Below, piece after piece: positions 1-8,034 of a stretch of DNA of 64,000 bases. Each line of letters begins with the position of its first letter. The stretch's first letter is position 1. Source of the stretch: Enterococcus alishanensis (GTDB taxonomy: Bacteria > Bacillota > Bacilli > Lactobacillales > Enterococcaceae); contig NZ_JAHUZB010000002.1 in assembly GCF_019218635.1 (NCBI RefSeq), forward strand, positions 62,001 through 126,000. The letters run 5' to 3'. The notes under the pieces were generated by a model. The model saw nothing but the letters and a program-made list of their open reading frames with translations. It did no database searches and was not told where the DNA came from. The position numbers and the translations under genes are program-made.

Positions 1-164
1 GTAAAGTAAAAGTAAACTGGACGGTGAATGAACGACCAGATTATGTATTAGACTTGTTGGATGTTATTTCAGTTCGTGGCTTTGGACGTATTCAAATTCA
101 AGGACTGGAAGGTAAAACTAAAAAAGAAAAAATCCGTTTGCGCTTAGGTGTCTTACGAAAATAA
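1..164 (+). CDS. ylmH: YlmH-type S4-domain RNA-binding protein, C-terminal end (partial)
   Basis: The window opens inside this gene; only the last 53 codons are present, reading in the frame that ends with TAA at 162-164. The tail contains the pattern LDLLDVISVRGFGRIQI followed by GKTKKEKIRLRLGVLRK, typical of the end of the YlmH S4 RNA-binding protein, where the glycine/arginine strand and basic tail belong to the S4 fold. In Gram-positive cocci ylmH lies directly upstream of divIVA in the ylmEFGH-divIVA block next to the division genes, and that order is kept here. YlmH-type proteins bind ribosomal or tRNA-like RNA. Everything upstream lies outside the window. Confidence 0.85.
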   Translation, partial: KVKVNWTVNERPDYVLDLLDVISVRGFGRIQIQGLEGKTKKEKIRLRLGVLRK

Positions 165-182
165 ACTGATGAGGTGAAACAG

Positions 183-908
183 ATGGCATTAACACCATTA
201 GATATTCAAAATAAGAGTTTTTCTACTAAAATGCGTGGATATAACCAAGATGAAGTAGATGATTTCTTAGACATGGTGGTTCGCGACTATGAAGAAAGTA
301 TCAACAAAAATCGTGAATTGGAAAAGGCATTAAAACATGCTGAAGAAAAACTAGAATACTTTAACGAACTAAAAGAAGCGTTGAATCAAAGTATTGTTGT
401 GGCACAAGATACTGCTGATAAAGTAAAATCATCTGCTAGTAAAGAATCTGAAGTAATGATTACTTCAGCTCAAAACCGTTCAGATGAGTTGTTAGCTAAT
501 GCTGAGAAAAAAGCACATCTATTGACAACTACAGCAGAAGAAAAAGCCAAAGAAATTTTATCTGATGCAACCAATCAAGCAAGACAATTGGCTGCTGAAA
601 CAAATGATTTGAAAAAAAGCACACGAACTTTCCATCAGCAACTATTATTATTATTGGAAACACAATTGGATCAAGCCAAAAGTGGTGATTGGGATGAAAT
701 TTTAAAACCAATGGCGGCTTATGTCGATGATAGTCACGATGTTTTAAAAGCAATTGTGAATGATGAAGCACTTGACAGTACAGAAGAGTTTACGTTAAAC
801 TCAGAGCCAGAAGTTTATGATATGCCAGAAGTTGAATATCATGAAGAAGATGACTTAGGTTTAACCATTGATATTCCACAATTAATTTCAGACGAAGAAG
901 ATTACTAG
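183..908 (+). CDS. divIVA: Cell-division protein DivIVA
   Basis: DivIVA is a cytoplasmic coiled-coil scaffold that binds negatively curved membrane at the septum and poles and recruits division and wall-synthesis proteins. The N-terminus [20 protein letters not shown] is diagnostic: it carries the aromatic/basic membrane-touching tip followed by DEVDDFLD. Residues from about 30 to 170 are coiled coil, and the last 50 residues are an acidic tail, as in other enterococcal-type DivIVA. The protein is 241 residues. The frame is open from a GTG at 174, but GAGGTG at 171-176 is a good ribosome binding site 6 nt before the ATG at 183 and overlaps the GTG, so the ATG is the start. It follows ylmH by 18 nt, probably in the same operon. 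Confidence 0.95.
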   Translation: MALTPLDIQNKSFSTKMRGYNQDEVDDFLDMVVRDYEESINKNRELEKALKHAEEKLEYFNELKEALNQSIVVAQDTADKVKSSASKESEVMITSAQNRSDELLANAEKKAHLLTTTAEEKAKEILSDATNQARQLAAETNDLKKSTRTFHQQLLLLLETQLDQAKSGDWDEILKPMAAYVDDSHDVLKAIVNDEALDSTEEFTLNSEPEVYDMPEVEYHEEDDLGLTIDIPQLISDEEDY

Positions 909-935
909 AATAGAAAAGCAAAACAATATTCTTTT

Positions 936-1121
936 AGCGAGTCACAGATAGTGAGAGTGTGATAGACCCTATGTTTTGAAAGATCCTCTGGTTAAATTGA
1001 CAGAGAAATAAGTAACTGTCAACGGTTCATCTCGTTAGCGATGTTTAAGGAAATCATTGTGATTTCAAATTTGGGTGGTACCACGACCAGTTCGTCCCTT
1101 GCGATGAACTGGTCTTTTTTT
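936..1121 (+). promoter_or_regulatory. T-box leader of ileS (tRNA-sensing riboswitch)
   Basis: The 240-nt gap before ileS has T-box structure. AGCGAG at 936-941 and GATAGTGAGAG at 947-957 match the conserved Stem I base and distal loop, and TCACA/TGTGA pair around them. GAAATCA/TGATTTC at 1050-1066 forms a hairpin before the T-box bulge GGGTGGTACCACG (1073-1085), which is followed by an intrinsic terminator. Uncharged tRNA would pair through UGGU and the specifier codon and switch the terminator off. For Ile the specifier should be AUC; the best candidate is ATC at 983-985 after GAAAG, but the fold was not computed. The downstream ileS gene makes the tRNA identity likely. Confidence 0.9.
1085..1121 (+). 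terminator. T-box-controlled intrinsic terminator upstream of ileS
   Basis: GACCAGTTC (1085-1093) and GAACTGGTC (1106-1114) form a perfect 9-bp stem followed by seven T. The 5' arm begins at the last base of the T-box sequence, so the terminator and antiterminator are mutually exclusive. Confidence 0.92.
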
Positions 1122-1147
1122 ATATTCTTTTAAGGAGACGATGACTA

Positions 1148-3937
1148 GTGAAAATGAAAGAAACCTTACAATTAGGAAAAACTGCTTTTCCCATGCGTGG
1201 TAATTTACCAAATCGCGAAGGCCAATGGCAAAAAGATTGGGAAGAAGATAAAGTATATGAAGAACGTCAAGCATTAAATGAAGGTAAACCAACTTTTGTC
1301 TTACATGATGGCCCGCCATATGCCAATGGCAATATTCATATTGGTCATGCATTAAATAAAATTAGTAAAGATATTATTATTCGTTCAAAATCGATGTCAG
1401 GCTTTAGAGCACCTTATGTTCCTGGTTGGGATACTCATGGTTTACCAATCGAGCAAGTTTTAACAAATAAAGGCATTAAACGTAAAGAAATGTCGATGAG
1501 TGAATACTTAGAAAAATGTCGTGAATATGCATTATCTCAAGTTGATAAACAACGAACCGACTTTAAACGGTTAGGCGTGGCTGGTGATTGGGATCACCCA
1601 TACTTAACATTGTCACCGGATTTTGAAGCAGCGGAAATTCGCGTTTTTGGAAAAATGGCCGAAAAAGGCTATATTTACAAAGGATTAAAACCAATCTATT
1701 GGTCTCCATCAAGTGAATCTTCTTTAGCTGAAGCGGAAATCGAATATAAGGATGTAAAATCTCCTTCGATTTATGTTGCTTTTAAAGTAAAAGACAGCAA
1801 AGGTTTATTAGATGATGATGCTAACTTTATTATTTGGACTACTACACCTTGGACATTGCCTGCTAATTTGGCAATTGCTGTAAATCCTGAATATACTTAT
1901 GTAGAAGTAGCAGTTGAAGGGAAAAAATTTGTTGTAGCCAAAGATTTATTAGAAACTGTTGGCACCGAACTTGAATGGGAAAATCCAGAAGTTGTAAAAG
2001 AATTAAAAGGTTCAGAATTAGAATATATGAAAGCTCAGCATCCATTTTATGATCGTGACTCCTTAGTTATTTTAGGGGATCATGTAACTTTAGATGCGGG
2101 GACCGGATTGGTTCATACGGCACCAGGTCATGGTGAAGATGACTATTTTGCTGCTCGTAAATATGACCTTGATGTATTATCACCAGTTGATGATCGTGGG
2201 GTATTTACTGATGAAGCGCCTGGATTTGAAGGAATCTTTTATGATAAAGCTAATAAGATGATCACTGATTTATTAGCTGAAAAAGGTGCTTTACTCAAAT
2301 TAGAATTCTTTACTCATAGTTACCCTCATGACTGGCGGACTAAAAAACCAGTAATTTATCGGGCGACACCGCAGTGGTTTGCTTCAATTGATAAATTCCG
2401 CCAAAATTTATTAGATGAAGTTGAAAAGGTTAATTGGGTTATTCCTTGGGGGAAAACACGTCTATATAATATGGTTCGTGACCGTGGGGATTGGGTAATC
2501 TCTCGTCAACGAGCTTGGGGTGTACCGTTACCAATCTTTTATGCAGAGAATGGCGAGCCAATCATTACGCCAGAAACAATTGAACATGTAGCACAATTAT
2601 TTGAAAAACATGGATCAACAATCTGGTTTGAAAAAGAAGCCAAAGAATTATTACCTGAAGGCTTTACTCATCCAAGTTCTCCAAATGGTGAATTTTCTAA
2701 AGAAAAAGATATCATGGATGTTTGGTTTGATTCGGGTTCTTCCCATGAGGCTGTACTTCGCCAACGTCCTGAGTTAACCTTCCCAGCTGATATGTATTTA
2801 GAAGGTTCTGATCAATACCGTGGCTGGTTTAACTCAAGTATTACCACAAGTGTTGCGATTAATAGTGTGGCACCTTATAAAACAGTCTTGTCACAAGGTT
2901 TTGCTTTAGATGGTGAAGGTCGTAAAATGTCTAAATCATTGGGCAATACAATTTTACCAGAAAAAGTAATCAATCAAATGGGTGCGGATATTTTACGCTT
3001 GTGGGTAAGCAGTGTTGATTACGAATCCGATGTACGAGTATCAATGGATATTTTAAATCAAGTATCTGAAGTTTATCGTAAAATTCGTAATACGATGCGT
3101 TTCCTATTAGCCAATACAACTGATTTTGATCCTAGAAAAAGTGGTATTAGCTACGAAGAATTACGCTCAGTTGATAAATACATGATTGTTCGTTTGAATG
3201 AAGTGATTAAAAGTGTTCGGGAAGAAGGATATGATAAATATCACTTTATCCACATTTATAAAACAGTGATGAATTTCTTAACGACAGATTTGTCTTCTTT
3301 CTACTTGGATTTTGCAAAAGATGTAGTGTACATCCAAGGTGAGGATGATTATGAACGTCGGGCGATGCAAACTGTTTTTTATGAAATTGCGAATTCGGTA
3401 ACTAAATTATTGACACCAATTATTCCTCATACTGCCGAAGAAATTTGGTCATTCTTGAAAGAAGAAGCAGAGTATGTACAATTGACTGATTTACCAAGCT
3501 ACCAAGAATATCCTAATCAAACAGAATTGATGGATACTTGGCAAGCCTTTATGGATTTCCGAGAAAAAGTCTTGAAGGCATTGGAAGAAGCACGGAATGT
3601 TAAAGTAATTGGTAAATCGATGGAAGCAAAATTAACAATTTATCCAAATGAACAAGTTGCTGCTATGTTAAAAGCTGTTGATTCTGATCTTGCTCAGTTA
3701 TTGATTGTTTCTGAAGACTATTTCAGCGTAGCTAACGGTGAAGTACCAGAAAATGCTATGAAATTTGATGATGTAGCTGTATTAGTGGAAAAAGCAGATG
3801 GTGAAGTCTGCGAACGTTGCCGTCAAGTGAGAACAACAGTTGGTGAAGATTCTGAATTATCAACATTATGTCACTCATGTTCAGAAATTGTTCACAAACA
3901 TTATCCAGAAGCTGTGGCTGAAGGTTTTGAAAATTAA
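1148..3937 (+). CDS. ileS: Isoleucyl-tRNA synthetase
   Basis: Class I synthetase that charges tRNA-Ile and edits mis-activated valine. HIGH is at residues 64-67 and KMSKS at 593-597; the large insertion between them is the CP1 editing domain. The C-terminal zinc site is present as C888xxC891 and C908xxC911. At 929 residues it is full length for the bacterial form with a zinc tail. The start is set by AAGGAG at 1132-1137: a GTG at 1148 lies 10 nt downstream, while the in-frame ATG at 1154 is 16 nt away, so the GTG is preferred, though both give nearly the same protein. It is controlled by the T-box leader and ends at a hairpin terminator. Confidence 0.97.
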   Translation: MKMKETLQLGKTAFPMRGNLPNREGQWQKDWEEDKVYEERQALNEGKPTFVLHDGPPYANGNIHIGHALNKISKDIIIRSKSMSGFRAPYVPGWDTHGLPIEQVLTNKGIKRKEMSMSEYLEKCREYALSQVDKQRTDFKRLGVAGDWDHPYLTLSPDFEAAEIRVFGKMAEKGYIYKGLKPIYWSPSSESSLAEAEIEYKDVKSPSIYVAFKVKDSKGLLDDDANFIIWTTTPWTLPANLAIAVNPEYTYVEVAVEGKKFVVAKDLLETVGTELEWENPEVVKELKGSELEYMKAQHPFYDRDSLVILGDHVTLDAGTGLVHTAPGHGEDDYFAARKYDLDVLSPVDDRGVFTDEAPGFEGIFYDKANKMITDLLAEKGALLKLEFFTHSYPHDWRTKKPVIYRATPQWFASIDKFRQNLLDEVEKVNWVIPWGKTRLYNMVRDRGDWVISRQRAWGVPLPIFYAENGEPIITPETIEHVAQLFEKHGSTIWFEKEAKELLPEGFTHPSSPNGEFSKEKDIMDVWFDSGSSHEAVLRQRPELTFPADMYLEGSDQYRGWFNSSITTSVAINSVAPYKTVLSQGFALDGEGRKMSKSLGNTILPEKVINQMGADILRLWVSSVDYESDVRVSMDILNQVSEVYRKIRNTMRFLLANTTDFDPRKSGISYEELRSVDKYMIVRLNEVIKSVREEGYDKYHFIHIYKTVMNFLTTDLSSFYLDFAKDVVYIQGEDDYERRAMQTVFYEIANSVTKLLTPIIPHTAEEIWSFLKEEAEYVQLTDLPSYQEYPNQTELMDTWQAFMDFREKVLKALEEARNVKVIGKSMEAKLTIYPNEQVAAMLKAVDSDLAQLLIVSEDYFSVANGEVPENAMKFDDVAVLVEKADGEVCERCRQVRTTVGEDSELSTLCHSCSEIVHKHYPEAVAEGFEN

Positions 3938-3945
3938 CATTTTTA

Positions 3946-3974
3946 GTCGAGAATTAATTTTCTCGGCTTTTTTT
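3946..3974 (+). terminator. Intrinsic terminator after ileS
   Basis: CGAGAA (3948-3953) and TTCTCG (3960-3965) form a short stem with a TTAATT-type loop, followed by GC and eight T. Confidence 0.75.
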
Positions 3975-4002
3975 GCATTTAGTTAAAAATAATTGGTATA
4001 AT
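3973..4002 (+). promoter_or_regulatory. Predicted sigma-A promoter for the 4035 gene
   Basis: TTGCAT (3973-3978) and TATAAT (3997-4002) are separated by 18 bp, directly after the ileS terminator and 32 bp before the next start codon. Confidence 0.6.
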
Positions 4003-4034
4003 CTTGATGAAAAGAGATTATGGGAGTGGAATAT

Positions 4035-4571
4035 ATGGGATTTATTGTTGGAATAGTAATTATCGGTTTAGCTATTTGGGGAGGAAATCGATTTTATAGT
4101 AGTTATAAAACTAAAAAAGTATTTAATGATCGGCAAAAAAAATACAAAGAGACCCATCAATTATCAGACAAAGATTTAGAATTATTCAAAAAAACAATGG
4201 GTGAAATGAAAAATCAAATTCTAGGGATTGAAGAGGCAACAAACAAAAATAAGGATTTAAAAAAGATTGAGAATTCGGAGGCTGGAATAAAATCTGCTAA
4301 AGAAATTTTTCAGGAATTAATGGCAGAACCTAATGAGTTAACTAAATATGGTGATTTTATTTATAAAAAATTACCTAGTATGCTAGATGCGTGTATTCGC
4401 TTAAATAAAATTGAGGGAACAAAACTGAATTCAAAAGAAATCCGAGAGTCGGTTGATAGTATTTTGGAAACAGTGACGTTTATTTCAGCTAGTATTACCG
4501 ATGAATATGAAAGGATTGTAAAAGAAGATTCTGAAGAGATTGCTTTGTCGAAAAAAGTGATTGGGAAATAG
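4035..4571 (+). CDS. Membrane-anchored protein, possibly XpaC/Halogen_Hydrol-like
   Basis: I do not firmly recognise this 178-residue protein. An N-terminal hydrophobic segment (about residues 2-17) is followed by a basic stretch and a helical, charged soluble part. The pattern YGDFIYKKLPSMLDACIRL near the middle resembles the 5-bromo-4-chloroindolyl phosphate hydrolysis (XpaC) family, whose biochemical role is unclear; this is a tentative match made from memory. The frame is open from an ATG at 4020, but GGGAG at 4022-4026 lies 8 nt before the ATG at 4035, which is the better start. A promoter with a perfect TATAAT precedes it. It is probably co-transcribed with the gene 89 nt downstream. 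The telA-like partner often seen with XpaC is not present nearby. Confidence 0.7.
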   Translation: MGFIVGIVIIGLAIWGGNRFYSSYKTKKVFNDRQKKYKETHQLSDKDLELFKKTMGEMKNQILGIEEATNKNKDLKKIENSEAGIKSAKEIFQELMAEPNELTKYGDFIYKKLPSMLDACIRLNKIEGTKLNSKEIRESVDSILETVTFISASITDEYERIVKEDSEEIALSKKVIGK

Positions 4572-4660
4572 CCGACAACAAGTTTAATTATTTTCAGAAG
4601 TTAACCAAGCTATTGTTATGGATATTAGAGTAAAAAACAAGGAGTAGATAGGGAGATTTT

Positions 4661-5569
4661 ATGGGGAAAAAGAAAAAATTTTTTGATGAATACGATGAGT
4701 TGTTTGTTCGTGCTGAGGGCGGAGACAAAAATTCTTTAAAACCGAAAAAGAAGGTAGCTGAGTCAAAACCAAAAATAAAGCCTGCACTAAAACCAAATAA
4801 AAAAGCAAAATCAACGAAGAATAGAAAAAAAGTTAGTAATAAATTTAAAACCATAGGAATTGGGATTGTCTGCTTAGTTATTTTCTTGGGGTATTATGGA
4901 CTGAAAAAAATTGATAGTCCTTTACTTGGTTCAGACACCTCTTTTGAATCAAAGAGTATCAAGCCACTAAAAATTGCAGGTATAAAAGCGACTGAAGAAA
5001 TCGACTACAGTTTACCGTTGGCAGTTACTGAAGAAGAAAATGGTTTTACTTTTAACCGTGGTTATCAACTTGAAATTAAAGGCGACTGGGATAATGAAGA
5101 TCCAGAAGGCGACAAAGCTGTTTTGCCATCAAAAGAGGACTACGTTTATTCAAAGGAAGTAGCCAACTTAAAGTTCTATGATGGACGAGACTTTTCTCGC
5201 TCTGCTCAAATTGAAATTTCAGGAAATATAACAAAATCATTTTCATCATGGTTAAGTGATCGACGAGATTTCACGAAAGTGTATCCTCAAGAAAAGATTG
5301 ATGGGATCATGACTGGTTATATTATTGAGTGTGAATATTACGAAAATTCTTCATATGGAAATATTTACCGTTATTTTGTATTCCCAGATGGTACAGGTAT
5401 TCAAATTAGGACTAGCGTAGGATACGATGTAAAACTTGATCTGACTCCTGATAGTACCTTTTCTGAATTTAAAAAGGTCTTGGCGATCGACTATAAATTT
5501 TTGAGTGAAGATTTTGTTTTTAGTAAAATAGCCAATGAGTCAACTGATGTGTCTAATATTGCTGAATAG
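4661..5569 (+). CDS. Unrecognised membrane-anchored extracellular protein
   Basis: A 302-residue protein with no family I can name. Residues 1-62 are strongly basic with KPKKK/KPNKKAK/KNRKK runs and should be cytoplasmic. Residues about 64-84 form one membrane helix (IGIGIVCLVIFLGYYG), and the remaining 215 residues should lie outside the cell. The outer part is rich in beta-type sequence (NGFTFNRGYQLEIKGDWDNE, then ARSAQIEISG-like strands) and resembles a single globular domain without cysteines. GGGAG at 4651-4655 sits 5 nt before the ATG. It follows the 4035 gene on the same strand and ends at a bidirectional terminator. A role at the envelope is inferred from topology only. Confidence 0.75.
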   Translation: MGKKKKFFDEYDELFVRAEGGDKNSLKPKKKVAESKPKIKPALKPNKKAKSTKNRKKVSNKFKTIGIGIVCLVIFLGYYGLKKIDSPLLGSDTSFESKSIKPLKIAGIKATEEIDYSLPLAVTEEENGFTFNRGYQLEIKGDWDNEDPEGDKAVLPSKEDYVYSKEVANLKFYDGRDFSRSAQIEISGNITKSFSSWLSDRRDFTKVYPQEKIDGIMTGYIIECEYYENSSYGNIYRYFVFPDGTGIQIRTSVGYDVKLDLTPDSTFSEFKKVLAIDYKFLSEDFVFSKIANESTDVSNIAE

Positions 5570-5602
5570 ATATATGTATTTTTTTCAATAGAATTAAGAA
5601 AC

Positions 5603-5648
5603 AAAAAAAGATGAACTGCCCAGGTTTGGGAAGTTCATCTTTTTTTTT
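5603..5648. terminator. Bidirectional terminator between the 4661 gene and zwf
   Basis: AGATGAACT (5609-5617) and AGTTCATCT (5632-5640) pair perfectly, with seven A before and eight T after, so it can act on both converging units. The T-run overlaps the zwf stop codon on the minus strand. Confidence 0.88.
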
Positions 5649-7167
5649 AATAATCTAATTTATTTCGTTGTTTGTACCATTGTTCTGGTCGCCAAATCCA
5701 GCGAGCACCATCAGCTTTCAACAAATCAAAAGCTTCATTTGGTCCCATTGTTCCTGCAGTATAATTAGGGAAACTTGGAATGAAATGTTCCCAAGCTACT
5801 CGAATGCGGTCAACAATCTCCCAAGAGTTACGAACTTCATCCCAATGAGAAAAGTTTGTTCCATCACCATGTAAGGCGTCTAACAATAATTTTTCATACG
5901 CTTCAGGACTATTTACTGTGATTTCTTCGCTTTGACGGAAATCTAGTTTTACGGGTTCTGTTGCAAAACCTTGACCGATTTGTTTGCCGTTTAACATCAA
6001 TGAGAAGCCTTCAGTTGGTTGAATGTAAATTGTTAAAACATTTTGCTCAGCCAATTGGACATTGTTGTCACTCTCATTATTAAAGTTAAAAACATTAACT
6101 GGTACTTGTTTGAAGACGATATTAATTCGTGTACCTTTTTCAGTCATTCGTTTACCCGTTCTGATATAAAATGGAACACCTGACCAACGGAAATTATCAA
6201 TTAAGAATTTTCCAGCGACAAATGTTTCTACGTTGGAGTCTGATGCGACATTTGGTTCATCACGGTAAGCAATAAATTCTTTATCATCAAGAGAACCAGC
6301 AGCATATTGACCACGAGTGAAATTTTTCATAACTTCTGTCTTATCATATCGTCTGATGGCTTCTAAAACTTTAATTTTTTCTTGGCGAATGCTTTTATCA
6401 GAAAAAGAAGTAGGGACTTCCATTGCTAATAAGGCAACCACTTGTAAAATATGGTTTTGGACCATATCTCTTAAAGCACCACTATTTTCATAATAACCAC
6501 CACGATCTTCTACACCTAAGCTCTCAGCAAAAGTAACTTGGACATTTTCGATGTAGCGATTATTCCAAAGAGATTCAAAAATATTATTGGCAAAACGGAT
6601 AACTGCAATGTTTTGCACCATTTCTTTACCCAAATAATGATCAATTCTGAAAATATCTTCTTCTGCAAAAGCAGTTGTAATTTGTTCATTCAGAATAGTT
6701 GCCGTTTTTAAATCAGAGCCAAAAGGTTTTTCAATTACCAGACGGTTAAATCCAGTGTCTGTTAAGACCGATTGATCTTTTAAATGACTAACAATTGTGC
6801 CAAAGAATTGAGGTGACATCGCTAGGTAATATAAACGATTGCCCTTTAATTTATATTTTTCATCTAATGTATTAGATAGTTCACGCAATTCATTGTAGTG
6901 AGCAGCATCATTTACATCATGCGATAAATAATAGAAATGACTAGCAAAGGCAAAGGCTTCATCACTGGTAGGATTTAATTCTTGGATGGATTCTTTCACA
7001 ACTTCTCTATAATAATCATCCGTCCATTCTCTGCGAGCCGTACCAATCACGGCAAAACGATAATCTAAACTACCTTTTTTAAATAAACGAAACAAAGAAG
7101 GATATAACTTTCTCTTAGCTAGATCACCGGTTCCCCCAAAAATAGTAAATAGTGCTGTCTGTTCCAT
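5647..7167 (-). CDS. zwf: Glucose-6-phosphate 1-dehydrogenase
   Basis: Cytosolic enzyme that oxidises glucose 6-phosphate with NADP+ in the first step of the oxidative pentose phosphate pathway. The coenzyme fingerprint GGTGDLAKRK is at residues 11-20, the EKPFGSD motif at 146-152, and the active-site signature RIDHYLGKE at 174-182. The length, 506 residues, is normal for the family. The frame extends upstream to 7230 but that part overlaps the preceding gene; GGAGT lies 7 nt before the ATG at 7167 and MEQTALFTIF is the usual kind of N-terminus. It lies 13 nt downstream of the DtxR-family gene and should share its transcript. Confidence 0.96.
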   Translation of the reverse strand: MEQTALFTIFGGTGDLAKRKLYPSLFRLFKKGSLDYRFAVIGTARREWTDDYYREVVKESIQELNPTSDEAFAFASHFYYLSHDVNDAAHYNELRELSNTLDEKYKLKGNRLYYLAMSPQFFGTIVSHLKDQSVLTDTGFNRLVIEKPFGSDLKTATILNEQITTAFAEEDIFRIDHYLGKEMVQNIAVIRFANNIFESLWNNRYIENVQVTFAESLGVEDRGGYYENSGALRDMVQNHILQVVALLAMEVPTSFSDKSIRQEKIKVLEAIRRYDKTEVMKNFTRGQYAAGSLDDKEFIAYRDEPNVASDSNVETFVAGKFLIDNFRWSGVPFYIRTGKRMTEKGTRINIVFKQVPVNVFNFNNESDNNVQLAEQNVLTIYIQPTEGFSLMLNGKQIGQGFATEPVKLDFRQSEEITVNSPEAYEKLLLDALHGDGTNFSHWDEVRNSWEIVDRIRVAWEHFIPSFPNYTAGTMGPNEAFDLLKADGARWIWRPEQWYKQRNKLDY

Positions 7168-7180
7168 AGAATTCCACTCC

Positions 7181-7828
7181 TTAAAGTTGGTCGACAAAGA
7201 TAGTTGTAGCAGCTTTGTAGCTAATGGCAACTTCTCTATCTTGATTTTTTAGTGTGATTGGTCCTTCGTAAGCTGCGATATTCGTAATGGTATATCGGTC
7301 ATGGATTTTAACATTTAATGAAACCAAGTAATCCAATAATTCTTTTTCATCTAAAACCCGAGCAATTTCAATTTCTGTATTGATTGGATAGTCAATCAAA
7401 GTTGCGCGTTTTTTTTCATGGATTGCCTCGCCATGTTTCGGAATCATGCCGCCATGGGGACATAATTTTGGATATTTTAGGTAACTATCTAATTTTTCTT
7501 CTAACATTTCAGAGGTTACATGTTCTAAAACTTCCGCGTCATCATGCACTTCATTCCATGAAAAAGACAAATGGTCCACTAGAAAAACTTCCCAAAGACG
7601 ATGTTTGCGGACTAAGGCGCTAGCCTTTTGTAAACCTAGTTCTGTTAGTTGTACACCTTGATAGGGGGAATGGTCAACTAATCCCTCTTTTACCAGTTTT
7701 GAAATCATCTCGCTAACTGAAGCACCAGAAATGGCTAAACCAGCGACAATTTTTTTGTTGCTGACTTTTTCAACATCTCCGCCTAATTCTAATATTAATT
7801 TTAAATAATCTTCACGATTGGGTGTCAT
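7181..7828 (-). CDS. efaR: DtxR-family metal-dependent regulator, SloR/EfaR-like
   Basis: A 215-residue DtxR/MntR-type repressor with three parts: a winged helix-turn-helix (residues 1-65), a dimer/metal domain (65-140) and a C-terminal SH3-like domain (about 145-215). That length matches manganese-sensing SloR/ScaR/EfaR rather than the shorter Bacillus MntR. Metal-ligand positions fit: D7, H76, and the cluster E99, E102, H103 in HDDAEVLEH, plus CPHG at 123-126. In enterococci EfaR represses manganese transporters when Mn2+ is plentiful, and I recall its gene lying next to zwf. The ATG at 7828 has AGGAT upstream. It is the first gene of a two-gene unit with zwf; no transporter is adjacent. 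The symbol rests on architecture and synteny. Confidence 0.8.
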   Translation of the reverse strand: MTPNREDYLKLILELGGDVEKVSNKKIVAGLAISGASVSEMISKLVKEGLVDHSPYQGVQLTELGLQKASALVRKHRLWEVFLVDHLSFSWNEVHDDAEVLEHVTSEMLEEKLDSYLKYPKLCPHGGMIPKHGEAIHEKKRATLIDYPINTEIEIARVLDEKELLDYLVSLNVKIHDRYTITNIAAYEGPITLKNQDREVAISYKAATTIFVDQL

Positions 7829-7957
7829 AAGCTAGTCATCCTTTCAAACCTTTAGAATATCATATAAATTCTATCAAAAAAAGGGTTTTATTTCCAAAAA
7901 TCAGAACTAAAATAGTAATTAAGGTACTTGTCGATTAAAATATTTTACGATCAAGTA

Positions 7958-7986
7958 TTGCCTAAATATTATAAAACAGGTAGTAT
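7958..7986 (+). promoter_or_regulatory. Predicted promoter of gltBD
   Basis: TTGCCT (7958-7963) and TAGTAT (7981-7986) have a 17-bp spacing in the divergent gap before gltB. The -10 is imperfect, which could fit an activated promoter, but no regulator site was recognised. Confidence 0.45.
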
Positions 7987-8034
7987 ATTAAAAAGAAATG
8001 AGAATTTTCAAAAAATAATAAGGATTGGTGTCTA

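Noticed and set aside
7168-7230. Longer zwf start giving 21 extra residues
   Set aside because: The extension overlaps the regulator gene and lacks a ribosome binding site, while GGAGT sits correctly before the ATG at 7167.
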